Shown in pieces: positions 33,737-42,028 of a stretch of 64,000 bases of DNA. The position numbers and the translations under genes were made by a program. Position 1 is the first letter of the stretch. Every line of letters begins with the position of its first letter. Source of the DNA: Streptomyces plumbidurans (GTDB taxonomy: Bacteria > Actinomycetota > Actinomycetes > Streptomycetales > Streptomycetaceae); assembly GCF_019857225.1 (NCBI RefSeq), contig NZ_JAFJSY010000034.1, forward strand, positions 62,001 to 126,000, in the 5' to 3' direction. Under the pieces are notes generated by a model. It saw only the letters and a program-made list of their open reading frames with translations. It searched no databases and was not told the DNA's origin.

Positions 33737-35494
33737 ATGAGCGAGTTCGGGGTCGGGGACGAGGATTTCCTGCTGGACGGGCGGCCGGTGCGGCTGCTGT
33801 CCGGCGCGCTGCACTACTTCCGGGTGCACGAGGCGCACTGGGATCACCGGCTGGCGATGCTGCGGGCGATGGGCCTGAACTGCGTGGAGACGTATGTGCC
33901 CTGGAACCTGCACGAGCCGGCGCCGGGCGAGCACCGGGACGTGGCGGCGCTCGGCCGTTTCCTGGACGCGGTCCGGCAGGCGGGGCTGTGGGCGATCGTG
34001 CGGCCGGGGCCGTACATCTGCGCCGAGTGGGAGAACGGCGGGCTGCCGCACTGGCTGACCGGCGAGCTGGGCACGCGCGTGCGTACCCGCGACGAGACGT
34101 ACATGGGGTATGTGCGGCGCTGGTTCGGGCGTCTGCTGCGGGAGGTCGTGCCGCGGCAGATCGACCGCGGCGGCCCGGTGGTCATGGTGCAGGTCGAGAA
34201 CGAGTACGGCAGCTACGGCTCGGACACCGCGTATCTGCGCCGGCTGGCCGATCTGCTGCGCGAGGAGGGCGTCACCGTCCCGCTGGTCACCTCCGACGGT
34301 GCGGAGGAGCACATGCTCAGCGGCGGTACGGTCCCCGGGGTGCTCGCGACGGTGAACTTCGGCTCCCACGCGCGCGAGGCGTTCGGGACGCTGCGCCGGT
34401 ACCGCCCCCAGGGGCCGCTGATGTGCATGGAGTTCTGGTGCGGCTGGTTCGACCGCTGGGGCGGCGAACACGCCACCCGTGACGCCGGGGACGCTGCGGC
34501 CGCCCTGCGGGAGATCCTGGAGTGCGGGGCCTCCGTCAACCTCTACATGGCGCACGGCGGCACCAGCTTCGCCGGCTGGGCGGGCGCCAACCGGGGCGGC
34601 GGCGATCTGCACGAGGGGCCTCTGGAGCCCGATGTGACGTCGTACGACTACGACGCCCCGATCGACGAGTACGGGCGGGCGACGGAGAAGTTCTGGCGCA
34701 TGCGTGAGGTCCTCGCCGAGTACGCCGAGGGCCCGCTCCCGGAGCCTCCGCCCCCGCCGGCGCGGCTGGGTGCCCCGGCCGAGGCGGACCTGGCCGGGTG
34801 GGCGCCCCTGGACGTCGTACTGGAGGCGCGGGGCGGCCCGGAGAGGGCGGCTCCCGTGCCGCCCACCTTCGAGGACCTGGACGTGGACCGGGGGCTCGTG
34901 CGCTACGCGGTGACGGTGCCCGGTCCGCGGCAGCCGTACCCGCTGATCGCGCGCGGCCTGCGGGATCTGGCGGTGGTGTACGTCGACGGCGAGCGGGCCG
35001 GGGTGCTCGGCGAGGGCGACGAGCAGCTCAAGGAGCCGGTCGCCGGGCACGCGCGCGTGGAGCTGTGGGTGGAGTCCCTGGGGCGCGTCAACTACGGGCC
35101 GCGCAGCGGGGAGGCCAAGGGCATCACCGGTGGTCTGCTGCACGAGCGGCAGTTTCTGCACCAGGTACGCGCGCGTGGGCTGCGTCTGGACGCGCTGGAC
35201 GACATCACGGGCATCCCTCTCGGACCGCTGCCCGAGGACGGCGGCCCGGGTCTGTACCGCGGCACCGTGACGGTGCGCGGCGCCGGGGACGCACGGCTCG
35301 AACTGCCGGGCCGCACGCGGGGGTTCGTCTGGGTCAACGGGTTCAGTCTGGGGCGGTACTGGTCCGTGGGCCCGCAGCGCTCGCTGTACGTGCCGGGTCC
35401 GGTGCTGCGCGAGGGCGAGAACGAGGTGTGGCTGCTGGAACTGGACGGCTCGGACCCGGCCGGGCCGGGGAGGGTCTTGCTGCGGGGTCTGTAG
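33737..35494 (+). CDS. Beta-galactosidase, glycoside hydrolase family 35
   Basis: A 585-residue retaining glycosidase of GH35, probably cytoplasmic (no signal peptide). The TIM barrel begins FLLDGRPVRLLSGALHYFRV. MGLNCVETYVPWNLHEP and VRPGPYICAEWENGGLP lead to the acid/base Glu in VQVENEYGSYG (~155) and the nucleophile Glu in CMEFWCGWFDRWGGEH (~233). The C-terminal jelly-roll domains include GFVWVNGFSLGRYWSVGPQR, the GH35 end signature. ATG 33737 follows GAGGGTGGGTGG. The likely substrate is a beta-galactoside from plant or microbial polysaccharide. Confidence 0.94.
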   Translation: MSEFGVGDEDFLLDGRPVRLLSGALHYFRVHEAHWDHRLAMLRAMGLNCVETYVPWNLHEPAPGEHRDVAALGRFLDAVRQAGLWAIVRPGPYICAEWENGGLPHWLTGELGTRVRTRDETYMGYVRRWFGRLLREVVPRQIDRGGPVVMVQVENEYGSYGSDTAYLRRLADLLREEGVTVPLVTSDGAEEHMLSGGTVPGVLATVNFGSHAREAFGTLRRYRPQGPLMCMEFWCGWFDRWGGEHATRDAGDAAAALREILECGASVNLYMAHGGTSFAGWAGANRGGGDLHEGPLEPDVTSYDYDAPIDEYGRATEKFWRMREVLAEYAEGPLPEPPPPPARLGAPAEADLAGWAPLDVVLEARGGPERAAPVPPTFEDLDVDRGLVRYAVTVPGPRQPYPLIARGLRDLAVVYVDGERAGVLGEGDEQLKEPVAGHARVELWVESLGRVNYGPRSGEAKGITGGLLHERQFLHQVRARGLRLDALDDITGIPLGPLPEDGGPGLYRGTVTVRGAGDARLELPGRTRGFVWVNGFSLGRYWSVGPQRSLYVPGPVLREGENEVWLLELDGSDPAGPGRVLLRGL

Positions 35495-35536
35495 GGGTGG
35501 CCGGGAGGACAGGAGGCAGCCGGCAGGCGGGCTCGG

Positions 35537-35572
35537 GGAACGGCCGGAGGAACGGCCGGAAGAACGGCCGGG
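35537..35572 (+). repeat. Three 12-bp tandem repeats
   Basis: Two perfect copies of GGAACGGCCGGA (35537-35548, 35549-35560) and one variant copy (35561-35572) lie between the beta-galactosidase stop and the metallopeptidase gene. Each unit contains CGGCCG and they can pair as alternative small hairpins. Confidence 0.6.
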
Positions 35573-35632
35573 AAAATCCGCTCACCTCCCCGTAGAGTGG
35601 GATCGGGTGCAGGGCGTCCTGGGGGTTCTGGC

Positions 35633-36529
35633 GTGGCGAACGGCGGACCGGTCGAGCACGGTTTCCCACACCTGGAGACGGTGCGGGAGGCCATCACCGC
35701 GCTCTACAAACGGTTGTCGTACGACACGATCCAGACGTTCTCGGGGAGTGTCGCCCCCGTGGACGTGGCCTTCGCCGACACGGACGATCTCCATCTGGGC
35801 GCGCAGCGCGTGGCCCGTGAGCTCGTCCGTCACTACCACCTCCCGGACGCCCACATGATCGTCGGCTTCCGCGAGATGGAGCACGCGGCGAACGTCGAAC
35901 TCGCCGCGGGCCCCGAGTACTTCATCGAGCTGAACGACCGCTTCCGCACCCACCGCCGGGACATCGGCGCCGCGCTGGCGCACGAGATCATGCACGTCTA
36001 TCTGCACCGTCTGGATCTGTCGTTCCCCGGCACGCGCGCGAACGAGATCCTCACGGACACGGCGACGACGTACCTGGGGGCGGGCTGGCTGCTGCTGGAC
36101 GCCTACCGGGAGGACGCGGCGTCCTCGCAGAAGCTGGGCTATCTCACACCCGAGGAGTTCGGCTACGTGCTGGCCAAGCGCGCGCTGATCTTCGACGAGG
36201 ACCCGTCGATCTGGTTCACCAGCCCCCAGGCCTACGAGGCCTACACCCGGGGCATGGCCAAGGCCCGCCACGACGAGCAGCAGCCCCCGCTGACGGCGGC
36301 AGGCTGGGCGGGCCGCCGCCGCTACGCCCGCGACCGCCGCCACGCCCAGGACCACCACTCCCCCGCCGCGCACCCCGGCACGGCCTACTCCTTCACCCCG
36401 GACGGCCGCGGCCCCCTACGGGTCTCCTTCCCCTGCCCCACCTGCCACCAACGGATCCGGGTGCCGGTACGGGGGCGCGTCCGCGCGCGGTGCGGGTTGT
36501 GCCGGACGGTGCTGGAGTGCGATACGTAG
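35633..36529 (+). CDS. Zincin-like metallopeptidase with C-terminal zinc ribbon
   Basis: A 298-residue product. The metallopeptidase motif AHEIMHVYLHRL (~117-128) contains HExxH, with a downstream acidic stretch (NEILTDTATTYLGAGWLLLD) supplying the probable third ligand. The C-terminal ~30 residues form a CPTC-x17-CGLC zinc ribbon, suggesting nucleic-acid or protein binding. No signal peptide, so it is likely intracellular. The substrate is unknown. GTG 35633 follows GGGGG; an in-frame GTG at 35597 is the alternative. Confidence 0.8.
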   Translation: MANGGPVEHGFPHLETVREAITALYKRLSYDTIQTFSGSVAPVDVAFADTDDLHLGAQRVARELVRHYHLPDAHMIVGFREMEHAANVELAAGPEYFIELNDRFRTHRRDIGAALAHEIMHVYLHRLDLSFPGTRANEILTDTATTYLGAGWLLLDAYREDAASSQKLGYLTPEEFGYVLAKRALIFDEDPSIWFTSPQAYEAYTRGMAKARHDEQQPPLTAAGWAGRRRYARDRRHAQDHHSPAAHPGTAYSFTPDGRGPLRVSFPCPTCHQRIRVPVRGRVRARCGLCRTVLECDT

Positions 36530-36580
36530 CGGGTGTGGCTGACGAAGCGGGCGTGACGTAGCGGGCGTGGCTCGGCGTCT

Positions 36581-37486
36581 TCAGGCCCCGTACACCATCC
36601 CCGGCAGCTCCGCCTCTCCCAGCAGTTTCAGTGCCGTCTCCCCCGCTTCCGCCGGGCTCCATCGTGCCCCCTTGTCGGCGCTCGGGCCGGGGCGCCAGCC
36701 CTCCATGACGGTGATGCGGCCGCCCTCTGCCTCGAAGACTCGGCCGGTGACACCCGCGCTGGCGGGCGAGCCCAGCCAGACGACGAGGGGGGAGACGTTC
36801 TCGGGGGCCATGGCGTCGAAGCCGTCCGCGGGAGCCGTCATCGTGTCGGCGAAGGCGCCTTCCGTCATGCGGGTGCGGGCGGCGGGGGCGATCGCGTTGA
36901 CCTGGACGCCGTAGCGGGCGAGTTCGGCGGCCGCGACCAGGGTCAGTCCGACGATGCCGGCCTTCGCCGCGCTGTAGTTGCCCTGCCCGACCGACCCCAA
37001 CAGGCCTGCTCCGCTGCTGGTGTTGACGACGCGGGCGACCGGTGTGCGGCCCGCCTTGGCCTGCGCCCGCCAGTGCGCGGCGGCGTGCCGGAGCGGCAGG
37101 AAGTGGCCCTTGAGGTGGACGCGCATCACCGCGTCCCAGTCGTCCTCGTCGAGGTTGACGAGCATCCGGTCGCGCAGGAACCCGGCGTTGTTGACAAGCG
37201 TGTCGAGCCGGCCGTACGTCTCCAGGGCGGCCGCGATCAGGGAGGCCGCTCCTTCGGTGGTGGCGATGTCGCCGCCGTGGGCGACCGCCTCGCCGCCTGC
37301 CGCGCGGATCTCCTCGACGACCTGCCCGGCCGGGCTGTCGGCACCGCGCCTGCCGTCCAGCCCCACGCCCAGATCATTCACGACGATCCGCGCCCCCTCC
37401 GCCGCGAACGCCAGCGCGTGCGCCCGCCCGAGCCCGCGCCCGGCACCGGTGACGACCACGACCCGCCCCGCACAGATTCCGCTCAT
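36581..37486 (-). CDS. SDR oxidoreductase of steroid ring C/D catabolism (Rv3548c-like)
   Basis: A 301-residue short-chain dehydrogenase. The NAD(P) site is VVVVTGAGRGLGRAHALAFA, NNAG is in TLVNNAGFLRDR, and the catalytic Ser-Tyr-Lys appear in VNTSSGAGLLGS and GNYSAAKAGIVGLT. After the SDR core comes an ~60-residue extension ending in GMVYGA, as in hydroxyacyl-CoA dehydrogenase-type SDRs. By position (pair of minus-strand SDRs divergent from echA20-ipdAB) it corresponds to Rv3548c of the mycobacterial KstR2 regulon. It starts 1 bp after the preceding gene's stop. Confidence 0.82.
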   Translation of the reverse strand: MSGICAGRVVVVTGAGRGLGRAHALAFAAEGARIVVNDLGVGLDGRRGADSPAGQVVEEIRAAGGEAVAHGGDIATTEGAASLIAAALETYGRLDTLVNNAGFLRDRMLVNLDEDDWDAVMRVHLKGHFLPLRHAAAHWRAQAKAGRTPVARVVNTSSGAGLLGSVGQGNYSAAKAGIVGLTLVAAAELARYGVQVNAIAPAARTRMTEGAFADTMTAPADGFDAMAPENVSPLVVWLGSPASAGVTGRVFEAEGGRITVMEGWRPGPSADKGARWSPAEAGETALKLLGEAELPGMVYGA

Positions 37487-37487
37487 C

Positions 37488-38228
37488 TCAGCGCTCCCTG
37501 TTGGTAGTTGCCGCATCGAGGAAGGCGGGCCGCTCTCCACCTCCGTGTACGAGAAGGCTCGCCCCGCTGATGTAGGCGGCGGCGTCGGAGGCGAGGAAGA
37601 CGGCCGCCGCGCCGACGTCCGCGGGTTCGGCCATGCGGCCGAGCGGGACCGTGCGCGAGACGGCCTCGATGCCGTCCGCGTCGCCGTAGTGGAGGTGGGA
37701 CAGTTCGGTGCGGACCAGGCCGACCACGAGGGTGTTGACGCGCACCTCGGGCGCCCACTCCACGGCCATCGAGCGGGCGAGGTTCTCCAGGCCCGCCTTC
37801 GCGGCGCCGTAGGCGGCCGTGCCGGGTGAGGGGCGGGTGCCGCTCACGCTGCCGATCATCACCACCGACCCCCGGGCGCGCCGCAGTTTCTCGTACGCGG
37901 CGAGGGAGGCGGTGAGCGGGGTGAGGAGGTTGAGCTCGACGACCCGGGCGTGCCATTCGGAGGCGGACTGGTCGAGCCTGCGGTACGGGGCGCCGCCCGC
38001 GTTGTTGACCAGGACGTCGACGCGGGGCAGCCCGGCGAAGAACGCGCGCACGGCGTCGGCGTCGCGCAGGTCGACGGGGACGAACTCCGTTCCCTCGACG
38101 GGCTCTTCGGGCGGTCGGCGGGCGCAGGTCACGACGTCGGCGCCGGCCTCGACGAAGGCCTTCGCGATCCCGGCCCCGACGCCGCGGGTGCCGCCGGTGA
38201 CGACCGCGACCTTCCCGTTCAGTGCCAT
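37488..38228 (-). CDS. SDR oxidoreductase of steroid ring C/D catabolism (Rv3549c-like)
   Basis: A 246-residue classical SDR: KVAVVTGGTRGVGAGIAKAF, VDVLVNNAGGAPYR, Ser in MIGSVSGTRPS, YGAAKAGLENLARSMAVEW, and the end YISGASLLVHGGGERPAF. Its place next to the first SDR and opposite echA20 corresponds to Rv3549c. A role in oxidising or reducing a hydroxyacyl-CoA of the HIP pathway is inferred from context only. The candidate TetR operator lies directly upstream, between it and echA20. Confidence 0.82.
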   Translation of the reverse strand: MALNGKVAVVTGGTRGVGAGIAKAFVEAGADVVTCARRPPEEPVEGTEFVPVDLRDADAVRAFFAGLPRVDVLVNNAGGAPYRRLDQSASEWHARVVELNLLTPLTASLAAYEKLRRARGSVVMIGSVSGTRPSPGTAAYGAAKAGLENLARSMAVEWAPEVRVNTLVVGLVRTELSHLHYGDADGIEAVSRTVPLGRMAEPADVGAAAVFLASDAAAYISGASLLVHGGGERPAFLDAATTNRER

Positions 38229-38245
38229 GCGCGGCTACCCTTCCA

Positions 38246-38264
38246 CCTAACAAACGTTTGGTGG
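38246..38264. promoter_or_regulatory. Candidate KstR2-type operator (SDR / echA20 divergent region)
   Basis: CCTAACAAACGTTTGGTGG contains the perfect palindrome CAAACGTTTG. Its reverse complement matches the operator-like sequence before fadE30 (45449-45468) at almost every position: both read ACCAAAC, two variable bases, TTGTTAGG. It sits in the 55-bp gap between two divergent operons. Confidence 0.65.
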
Positions 38265-38283
38265 AAAGGTAGCTGATGCGCCC

Positions 38284-39063
38284 ATGAGTGTCTCCACCTC
38301 GTCACCGGAAAACGGGGCGGAAAAAGAGGGGATCGCCGTCGTGACGGTCGACTTCCCACCGGTGAACGCGCTGCCCGCGGACGGCTGGTTCGCCCTGGCC
38401 GACGCCGTGCGCGCGGCGGGCCGCGACCCGCGGGTGCGCTGCGTGGTACTGGCCGCGGAGGGCCGGGGGTTCAACGCCGGCGTGGACATCAAGGAGATAC
38501 AGGCGCACGGCACGAGCGCCCTGGTCGGCGCCAACCGCGGCTGTTTCGAGGCGTTCGCGGCGGTGTACGAGTGCGCGGTGCCGGTGGTGGCGGCGGTGCA
38601 GGGCTTCTGCTTGGGCGGCGGCGTCGGGCTGGTGGGCAACGCCGACATCATCGTGGCGAGCGAGGACGCCGCCTTCGGACTGCCCGAGCTGGACCGGGGC
38701 GCCCTGGGAGCGGCCACTCATCTGTCCCGGCTGGTCCCGCAGCATCTGATGCGCGCGCTGTACTACACCTCGCGCACCGTCAGCGCGGCCGAACTGCACC
38801 GGCACGGCTCGGTGTGGCAGGTCGTACCCCGCGAGGAACTGCGGGAAGCCGCACTGGAGTTGGCGCGCGAGATCGCCGCCAAGGACGGTGAGCTGCTGCG
38901 GCTGGCCAAGGCCGCCATCAACGGCATCGACCCCGTCGACATCCGCCGCAGCTACCGCTACGAGCAGGGCTTCACCTACGAGGCGAGCGCGGCCGGGGTG
39001 GCCGACCGGGTGCGGGACACCTTCGGGACGTCTTCGGGAGGATCCTCGGGAGGGACGCGGTGA
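38284..39063 (+). CDS. echA20: Enoyl-CoA hydratase/isomerase family, EchA20-like
   Basis: A 259-residue crotonase-fold enzyme. In mycobacteria EchA20 opens a ring of the bicyclic HIP-derived CoA ester. Visible here are VVTVDFPPVNALPADGW (CoA binding), VLAAEGRGFNAGVDIKEIQ, and the second oxyanion-hole segment AAVQGFCLGGGVGLVGNADI, then FGLPELDRGALGAATHLSRL. The usual hydratase Glu pair is not obvious, which suits a hydrolytic role. It is the first gene of echA20-ipdA-ipdB-ipdC-SIMPL; its TGA overlaps the ipdA GTG. Confidence 0.82.
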   Translation: MSVSTSSPENGAEKEGIAVVTVDFPPVNALPADGWFALADAVRAAGRDPRVRCVVLAAEGRGFNAGVDIKEIQAHGTSALVGANRGCFEAFAAVYECAVPVVAAVQGFCLGGGVGLVGNADIIVASEDAAFGLPELDRGALGAATHLSRLVPQHLMRALYYTSRTVSAAELHRHGSVWQVVPREELREAALELAREIAAKDGELLRLAKAAINGIDPVDIRRSYRYEQGFTYEASAAGVADRVRDTFGTSSGGSSGGTR

Positions 39064-39875
39064 GCGACAAGACGATGACCGCCGAGCAGGCCGTCTCCCG
39101 GCTGGAGAGCGGGATGACGCTCGGTATCGGCGGCTGGGGTTCGCGCCGCAAGCCGATGGCCCTGGTCAGGGCGCTGCTGCGGTCCGGCGTCACGGACCTG
39201 ACGGTGGTCTCCTGCGGCGGCCCCGACGTCGGCATGCTCGCGGCCGCCGGGCGCATCCGGAAACTGGTCGCGCCCTTCGTCACGCTGGACTCGATCCCCC
39301 TAGAACCCCACTACCGCGCCGCCCGGGAGTCGGGTGCGTTCGAGCTGATGGAGGTCGACGAGGCGATGTTCATGTGGGGGCTGCACGCGGCGGCGAACCG
39401 GCTGCCGTTCCTGCCGGTGCGGGCGGGGATCGGCTCGGACGTGATGCGGGTCAACCCCGGTCTGCGGACGGTGACTTCGCCGTACGAGGACGGGGAGACG
39501 TTCGTGGCGATGCCCGCGCTGCGGCTCGATGCGGCCCTGGTGCATCTCAACCGTGCCGACCGGTTGGGCAACGGGCAGTATCTGGGTCCGGACCCGTACT
39601 TCGACGACCTGTTCTGCGAGGCGGCCGAGGCGGCGTATCTGAGCTGCGAACGGATCGTCGACACGGCCGAGTTGACGAAGGAGGCGGCACCGCAGACGCT
39701 GCTCGTGCAGCGGCACACGGTGACGGGTGTCGTGGAGGCCCCGAACGGCGCGCACTTCACGTCCTGCGCGCCCGACTACGGCCGGGACGAGGCCGCGCAA
39801 CGGAAGTACGCGACCACGCCGTGGGCGGAGTTCGCCGAGGGGTATCTCGCCCCGTCCGAGGGGGCCGGGTCATGA
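39060..39875 (+). CDS. ipdA: CoA-transferase-fold ring hydrolase, alpha subunit (IpdA-like)
   Basis: A 271-residue class I CoA-transferase-fold alpha subunit. IpdAB is not a CoA transferase but hydrolyses the last carbocyclic ring (COCHEA-CoA) of steroids. Consistent features are SGMTLGIGGWGSRRKPMALV, VVSCGGPDVGMLAAAGRIRK, FELMEVDEAMFMWGLHAAAN (carrying conserved acidic residues in the active-site region) and the C-terminal FTSCAPDYGRDEAAQRKY. It begins with a GTG overlapping echA20 and overlaps ipdB by 4 nt (ATGA), as expected for an obligate heterodimer. Confidence 0.85.
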   Translation: MSDKTMTAEQAVSRLESGMTLGIGGWGSRRKPMALVRALLRSGVTDLTVVSCGGPDVGMLAAAGRIRKLVAPFVTLDSIPLEPHYRAARESGAFELMEVDEAMFMWGLHAAANRLPFLPVRAGIGSDVMRVNPGLRTVTSPYEDGETFVAMPALRLDAALVHLNRADRLGNGQYLGPDPYFDDLFCEAAEAAYLSCERIVDTAELTKEAAPQTLLVQRHTVTGVVEAPNGAHFTSCAPDYGRDEAAQRKYATTPWAEFAEGYLAPSEGAGS

Positions 39876-40612
39876 CCGCCACCCGTGCTTTGCTCCTCCC
39901 GCCCACCCGCGCCGAGTACTGCGTGATCGCCTGCGCCGAGGCCTGGCGCGGCGACGGGGAGGTGCTGGCCAGCCCGATGGGCCTGATCGCCGCCGTCGGC
40001 GCCCGTCTGGCGCGGCTCACCTTCGCGCCGGACCTGCTGCTGACCGACGGCGAGGCGCTGCTCGTCCGCCCGGACGGGACGACCGAGGGCTGGCTGCCCT
40101 ACCGCAGGCACCTCACGCTGGTCACCGGGGGCCGACGGCACGTGATGATGGGCGCGAGCCAGATCGACCGGTTCGGCAACCAGAACATCTCGTGCATCGG
40201 TGACTGGGAGCGGCCGAAGCGGCAGCTGCTCGGGGTGCGCGGAGCTCCGGTCAACACCCTGAACAACCCCACGAGTTACTGGATCCCCAAGCACTCCCGG
40301 CGGGTCTTCGTCGAACGCGTCGACATGATCTGCGGCGTCGGCTACGACCACGCCGCCGGCGCACGCCACCACCGCATCCCCCGCGTCGTCTCCGACCTGG
40401 GCGTCTTCGACTTCGCCACTCCCGACCACTCGATGCGCCTGGCCTCACTGCACCCCGGTGTCACGCTGGAGCAGGTCCGGGAGGCGACGTCCTTCGACCT
40501 GACGATCCCGGACGAGATACCGCCCACCCGCGAACCCACCCCCGACGAGCTCCGCCTCATCCGCGAGGTGCTCGACCCGGACAACACCCGCACCAGGGAG
40601 GTCGGTTCGTGA
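39872..40612 (+). CDS. ipdB: CoA-transferase-fold ring hydrolase, beta subunit (IpdB-like)
   Basis: A 246-residue beta subunit paired with IpdA. Markers are EYCVIACAEAWRGDGEVLAS, GLIAAVGARLARLTFAPDLL, MMGASQIDRFGNQNISCIGD, FVERVDMICGVGYDHAAGAR and LHPGVTLEQVREATSFDL. The last is the standard CoA-transferase beta ending. The C-terminus DNTRTREVGS is echoed by the C-termini of the two short ORFs that follow, and the stop overlaps the first of them in TGATG. Confidence 0.85.
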   Translation: MTATRALLLPPTRAEYCVIACAEAWRGDGEVLASPMGLIAAVGARLARLTFAPDLLLTDGEALLVRPDGTTEGWLPYRRHLTLVTGGRRHVMMGASQIDRFGNQNISCIGDWERPKRQLLGVRGAPVNTLNNPTSYWIPKHSRRVFVERVDMICGVGYDHAAGARHHRIPRVVSDLGVFDFATPDHSMRLASLHPGVTLEQVREATSFDLTIPDEIPPTREPTPDELRLIREVLDPDNTRTREVGS

Positions 40613-40755
40613 TGAAGCCGGGGCTGCCCCGACTGGTCGGGGTACCGCACCCGATCACGCAGACGAGCACACGCCGGGCAGCGGGCCCCCGCCCGGCCCT
40701 CACGACAGCGAACCGTCGCCCGCTGAACACCCGCGCCCGAAAGACGGGTTCCTGA
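40612..40755 (+). CDS. Short ORF 1 between ipdB and ipdC (echo of the IpdC N-terminus)
   Basis: A 47-codon frame starting at ATG 40612, which overlaps the ipdB stop (TGATG), and ending in a TGA that overlaps the next ATG. Its start (LPRLVGVPHPITQT) matches IpdC's LTRLVGIPHPIVQT; AAGPRP matches VAGPRL. Its end (NTRARKTGS) matches the IpdB end (NTRTREVGS). It therefore looks like a decayed copy of the ipdB/ipdC junction. Whether a stable peptide is made is unknown; a coupling role is possible. Confidence 0.5.
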   Translation: MKPGLPRLVGVPHPITQTSTRRAAGPRPALTTANRRPLNTRARKTGS

Positions 40756-40964
40756 TGCAGACCGCGCTCACCCGACCGACCGAAACACACAACCCCGCCC
40801 CGCAGACAAGGACCCGCCCGGTCGCAAACCCCCGCCCGCCCGCCACAACAGCGAACCCCGCCCCGCTCGAAACTTACGCCACCACGACCACCCCCACCGC
40901 CCCGCCCGTCCCCCACAAACCCGCACACCCGAACAACACCCGCACCAGAAGGACGGGGCCCTGA
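40755..40964 (+). CDS. Short ORF 2 between ipdB and ipdC (echo of the IpdC N-terminus)
   Basis: A 69-codon frame with the same design: its first seven residues (MQTALTR) are identical to IpdC, degenerate remnants follow (QTRTRPVANPRP), and it ends NNTRTRRTGP, again like the IpdB terminus. The TGA overlaps the ipdC ATG. The Thr/Pro-rich middle has no fold signal. It is more diverged than an intact duplicate, which argues for age. Confidence 0.5.
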   Translation: MQTALTRPTETHNPAPQTRTRPVANPRPPATTANPAPLETYATTTTPTAPPVPHKPAHPNNTRTRRTGP

Positions 40965-42028
40965 TGCAGACCGCGCTCACCCGACTCGTCGGAATACCCC
41001 ACCCCATCGTGCAGACCGGCATGGGCTGGGTCGCAGGCCCCCGTCTGGTCTCCGCGGCGGCGAATGCGGGGGCCCTCGGCATCCTGGCGTCCGCGACCAT
41101 GTCCACCGATCGGTTGAGGGAGGCGATCCGGGAGGTCAGGTCCCGTACCGACGCGCCCTTCGGGGTCAATCTGCGGGCCGACGCCTCGGACGCGGGTGAC
41201 CGGGTGCGCATCATGATCGAGGAAGGGGTGCGCGTCGCCTCCTTCGCCCTCGCGCCCTCCCCCGAGCTGATTACGGAGCTGAAGGAGGCGGGCGTGGTCG
41301 TCATTCCCTCCGTGGGCGCACGGCGGCATGCCGAGAAGGTCGCGGCCTGGGGTGCGGACGCCGTGATCGTGCAGGGCGGCGAGGGCGGCGGGCACACGAG
41401 TGAGGTCGCGACGACGGTGCTGCTGCCGCAGGTGGTGGACGCGGTGCGGATTCCGGTGGTGGCCGCGGGCGGCTTCTTCGACGGGCGGGGACTGGTCGCG
41501 GCGCTGGCGTACGGGGCGGCGGGGGTCGCGATGGGCACGCGGTTCCTGCTGACGTCGGACTCGACGGTGCCGGACGCGGTGAAGGCGCGGTACCTGGCGG
41601 CGACGGTCAAGGACGTCACCGTGACGACGGCGGTGGACGGACTGCCGCACCGGATGCTGCGTACGGACCTGGTGGACGCGCTGGAGAACTCCGGACGCGC
41701 CAGGTCCCTGGTGCACGCCGTACGCCGGGCGGCCGGGTTCCGGAGGCTCTCGGGGCTCACCTGGCGGCAGATGGTCCGCGACGGGCTCGTCCTCAAGCAC
41801 GGCAAGGAGCTGTCCTGGAGCCAGGTCCTGCTCGCCGCGAACACCCCGATGCTGCTCAAGTCGGCCATGGTGGACGGCCGTTCGGACCTCGGGGTGATGG
41901 CGTCCGGGCAGGTCGCGGGCGTCATCGAGGACCTGCCGTCCTGCGCGGACCTGGTGAACAGGACGATGGCGCAGGCGGAGGAAATCGTGGGCGCGCTGTC
42001 CGCCGGCGGTGCTTCAATGCGCGCATGA
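40964..42028 (+). CDS. ipdC: Nitronate-monooxygenase-fold flavin oxidoreductase (IpdC-like)
   Basis: A 354-residue FMN-dependent TIM-barrel protein of the 2-nitropropane dioxygenase/NMO superfamily; in the HIP pathway IpdC dehydrogenates a bicyclic acyl-CoA intermediate. Motifs: IPHPIVQTGMGWVAGPRLVS, GALGILASATMS, FGVNLRADASD, ADAVIVQGGEGGGHT (phosphate-binding), VPVVAAGGFFDGRG in its local form IPVVAAGGFFDGRG, and GAAGVAMGTRFLLT. This is the full-length third copy after two truncated echoes. Its stop overlaps the SIMPL gene start (ATGA). Confidence 0.85.
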   Translation: MQTALTRLVGIPHPIVQTGMGWVAGPRLVSAAANAGALGILASATMSTDRLREAIREVRSRTDAPFGVNLRADASDAGDRVRIMIEEGVRVASFALAPSPELITELKEAGVVVIPSVGARRHAEKVAAWGADAVIVQGGEGGGHTSEVATTVLLPQVVDAVRIPVVAAGGFFDGRGLVAALAYGAAGVAMGTRFLLTSDSTVPDAVKARYLAATVKDVTVTTAVDGLPHRMLRTDLVDALENSGRARSLVHAVRRAAGFRRLSGLTWRQMVRDGLVLKHGKELSWSQVLLAANTPMLLKSAMVDGRSDLGVMASGQVAGVIEDLPSCADLVNRTMAQAEEIVGALSAGGASMRA

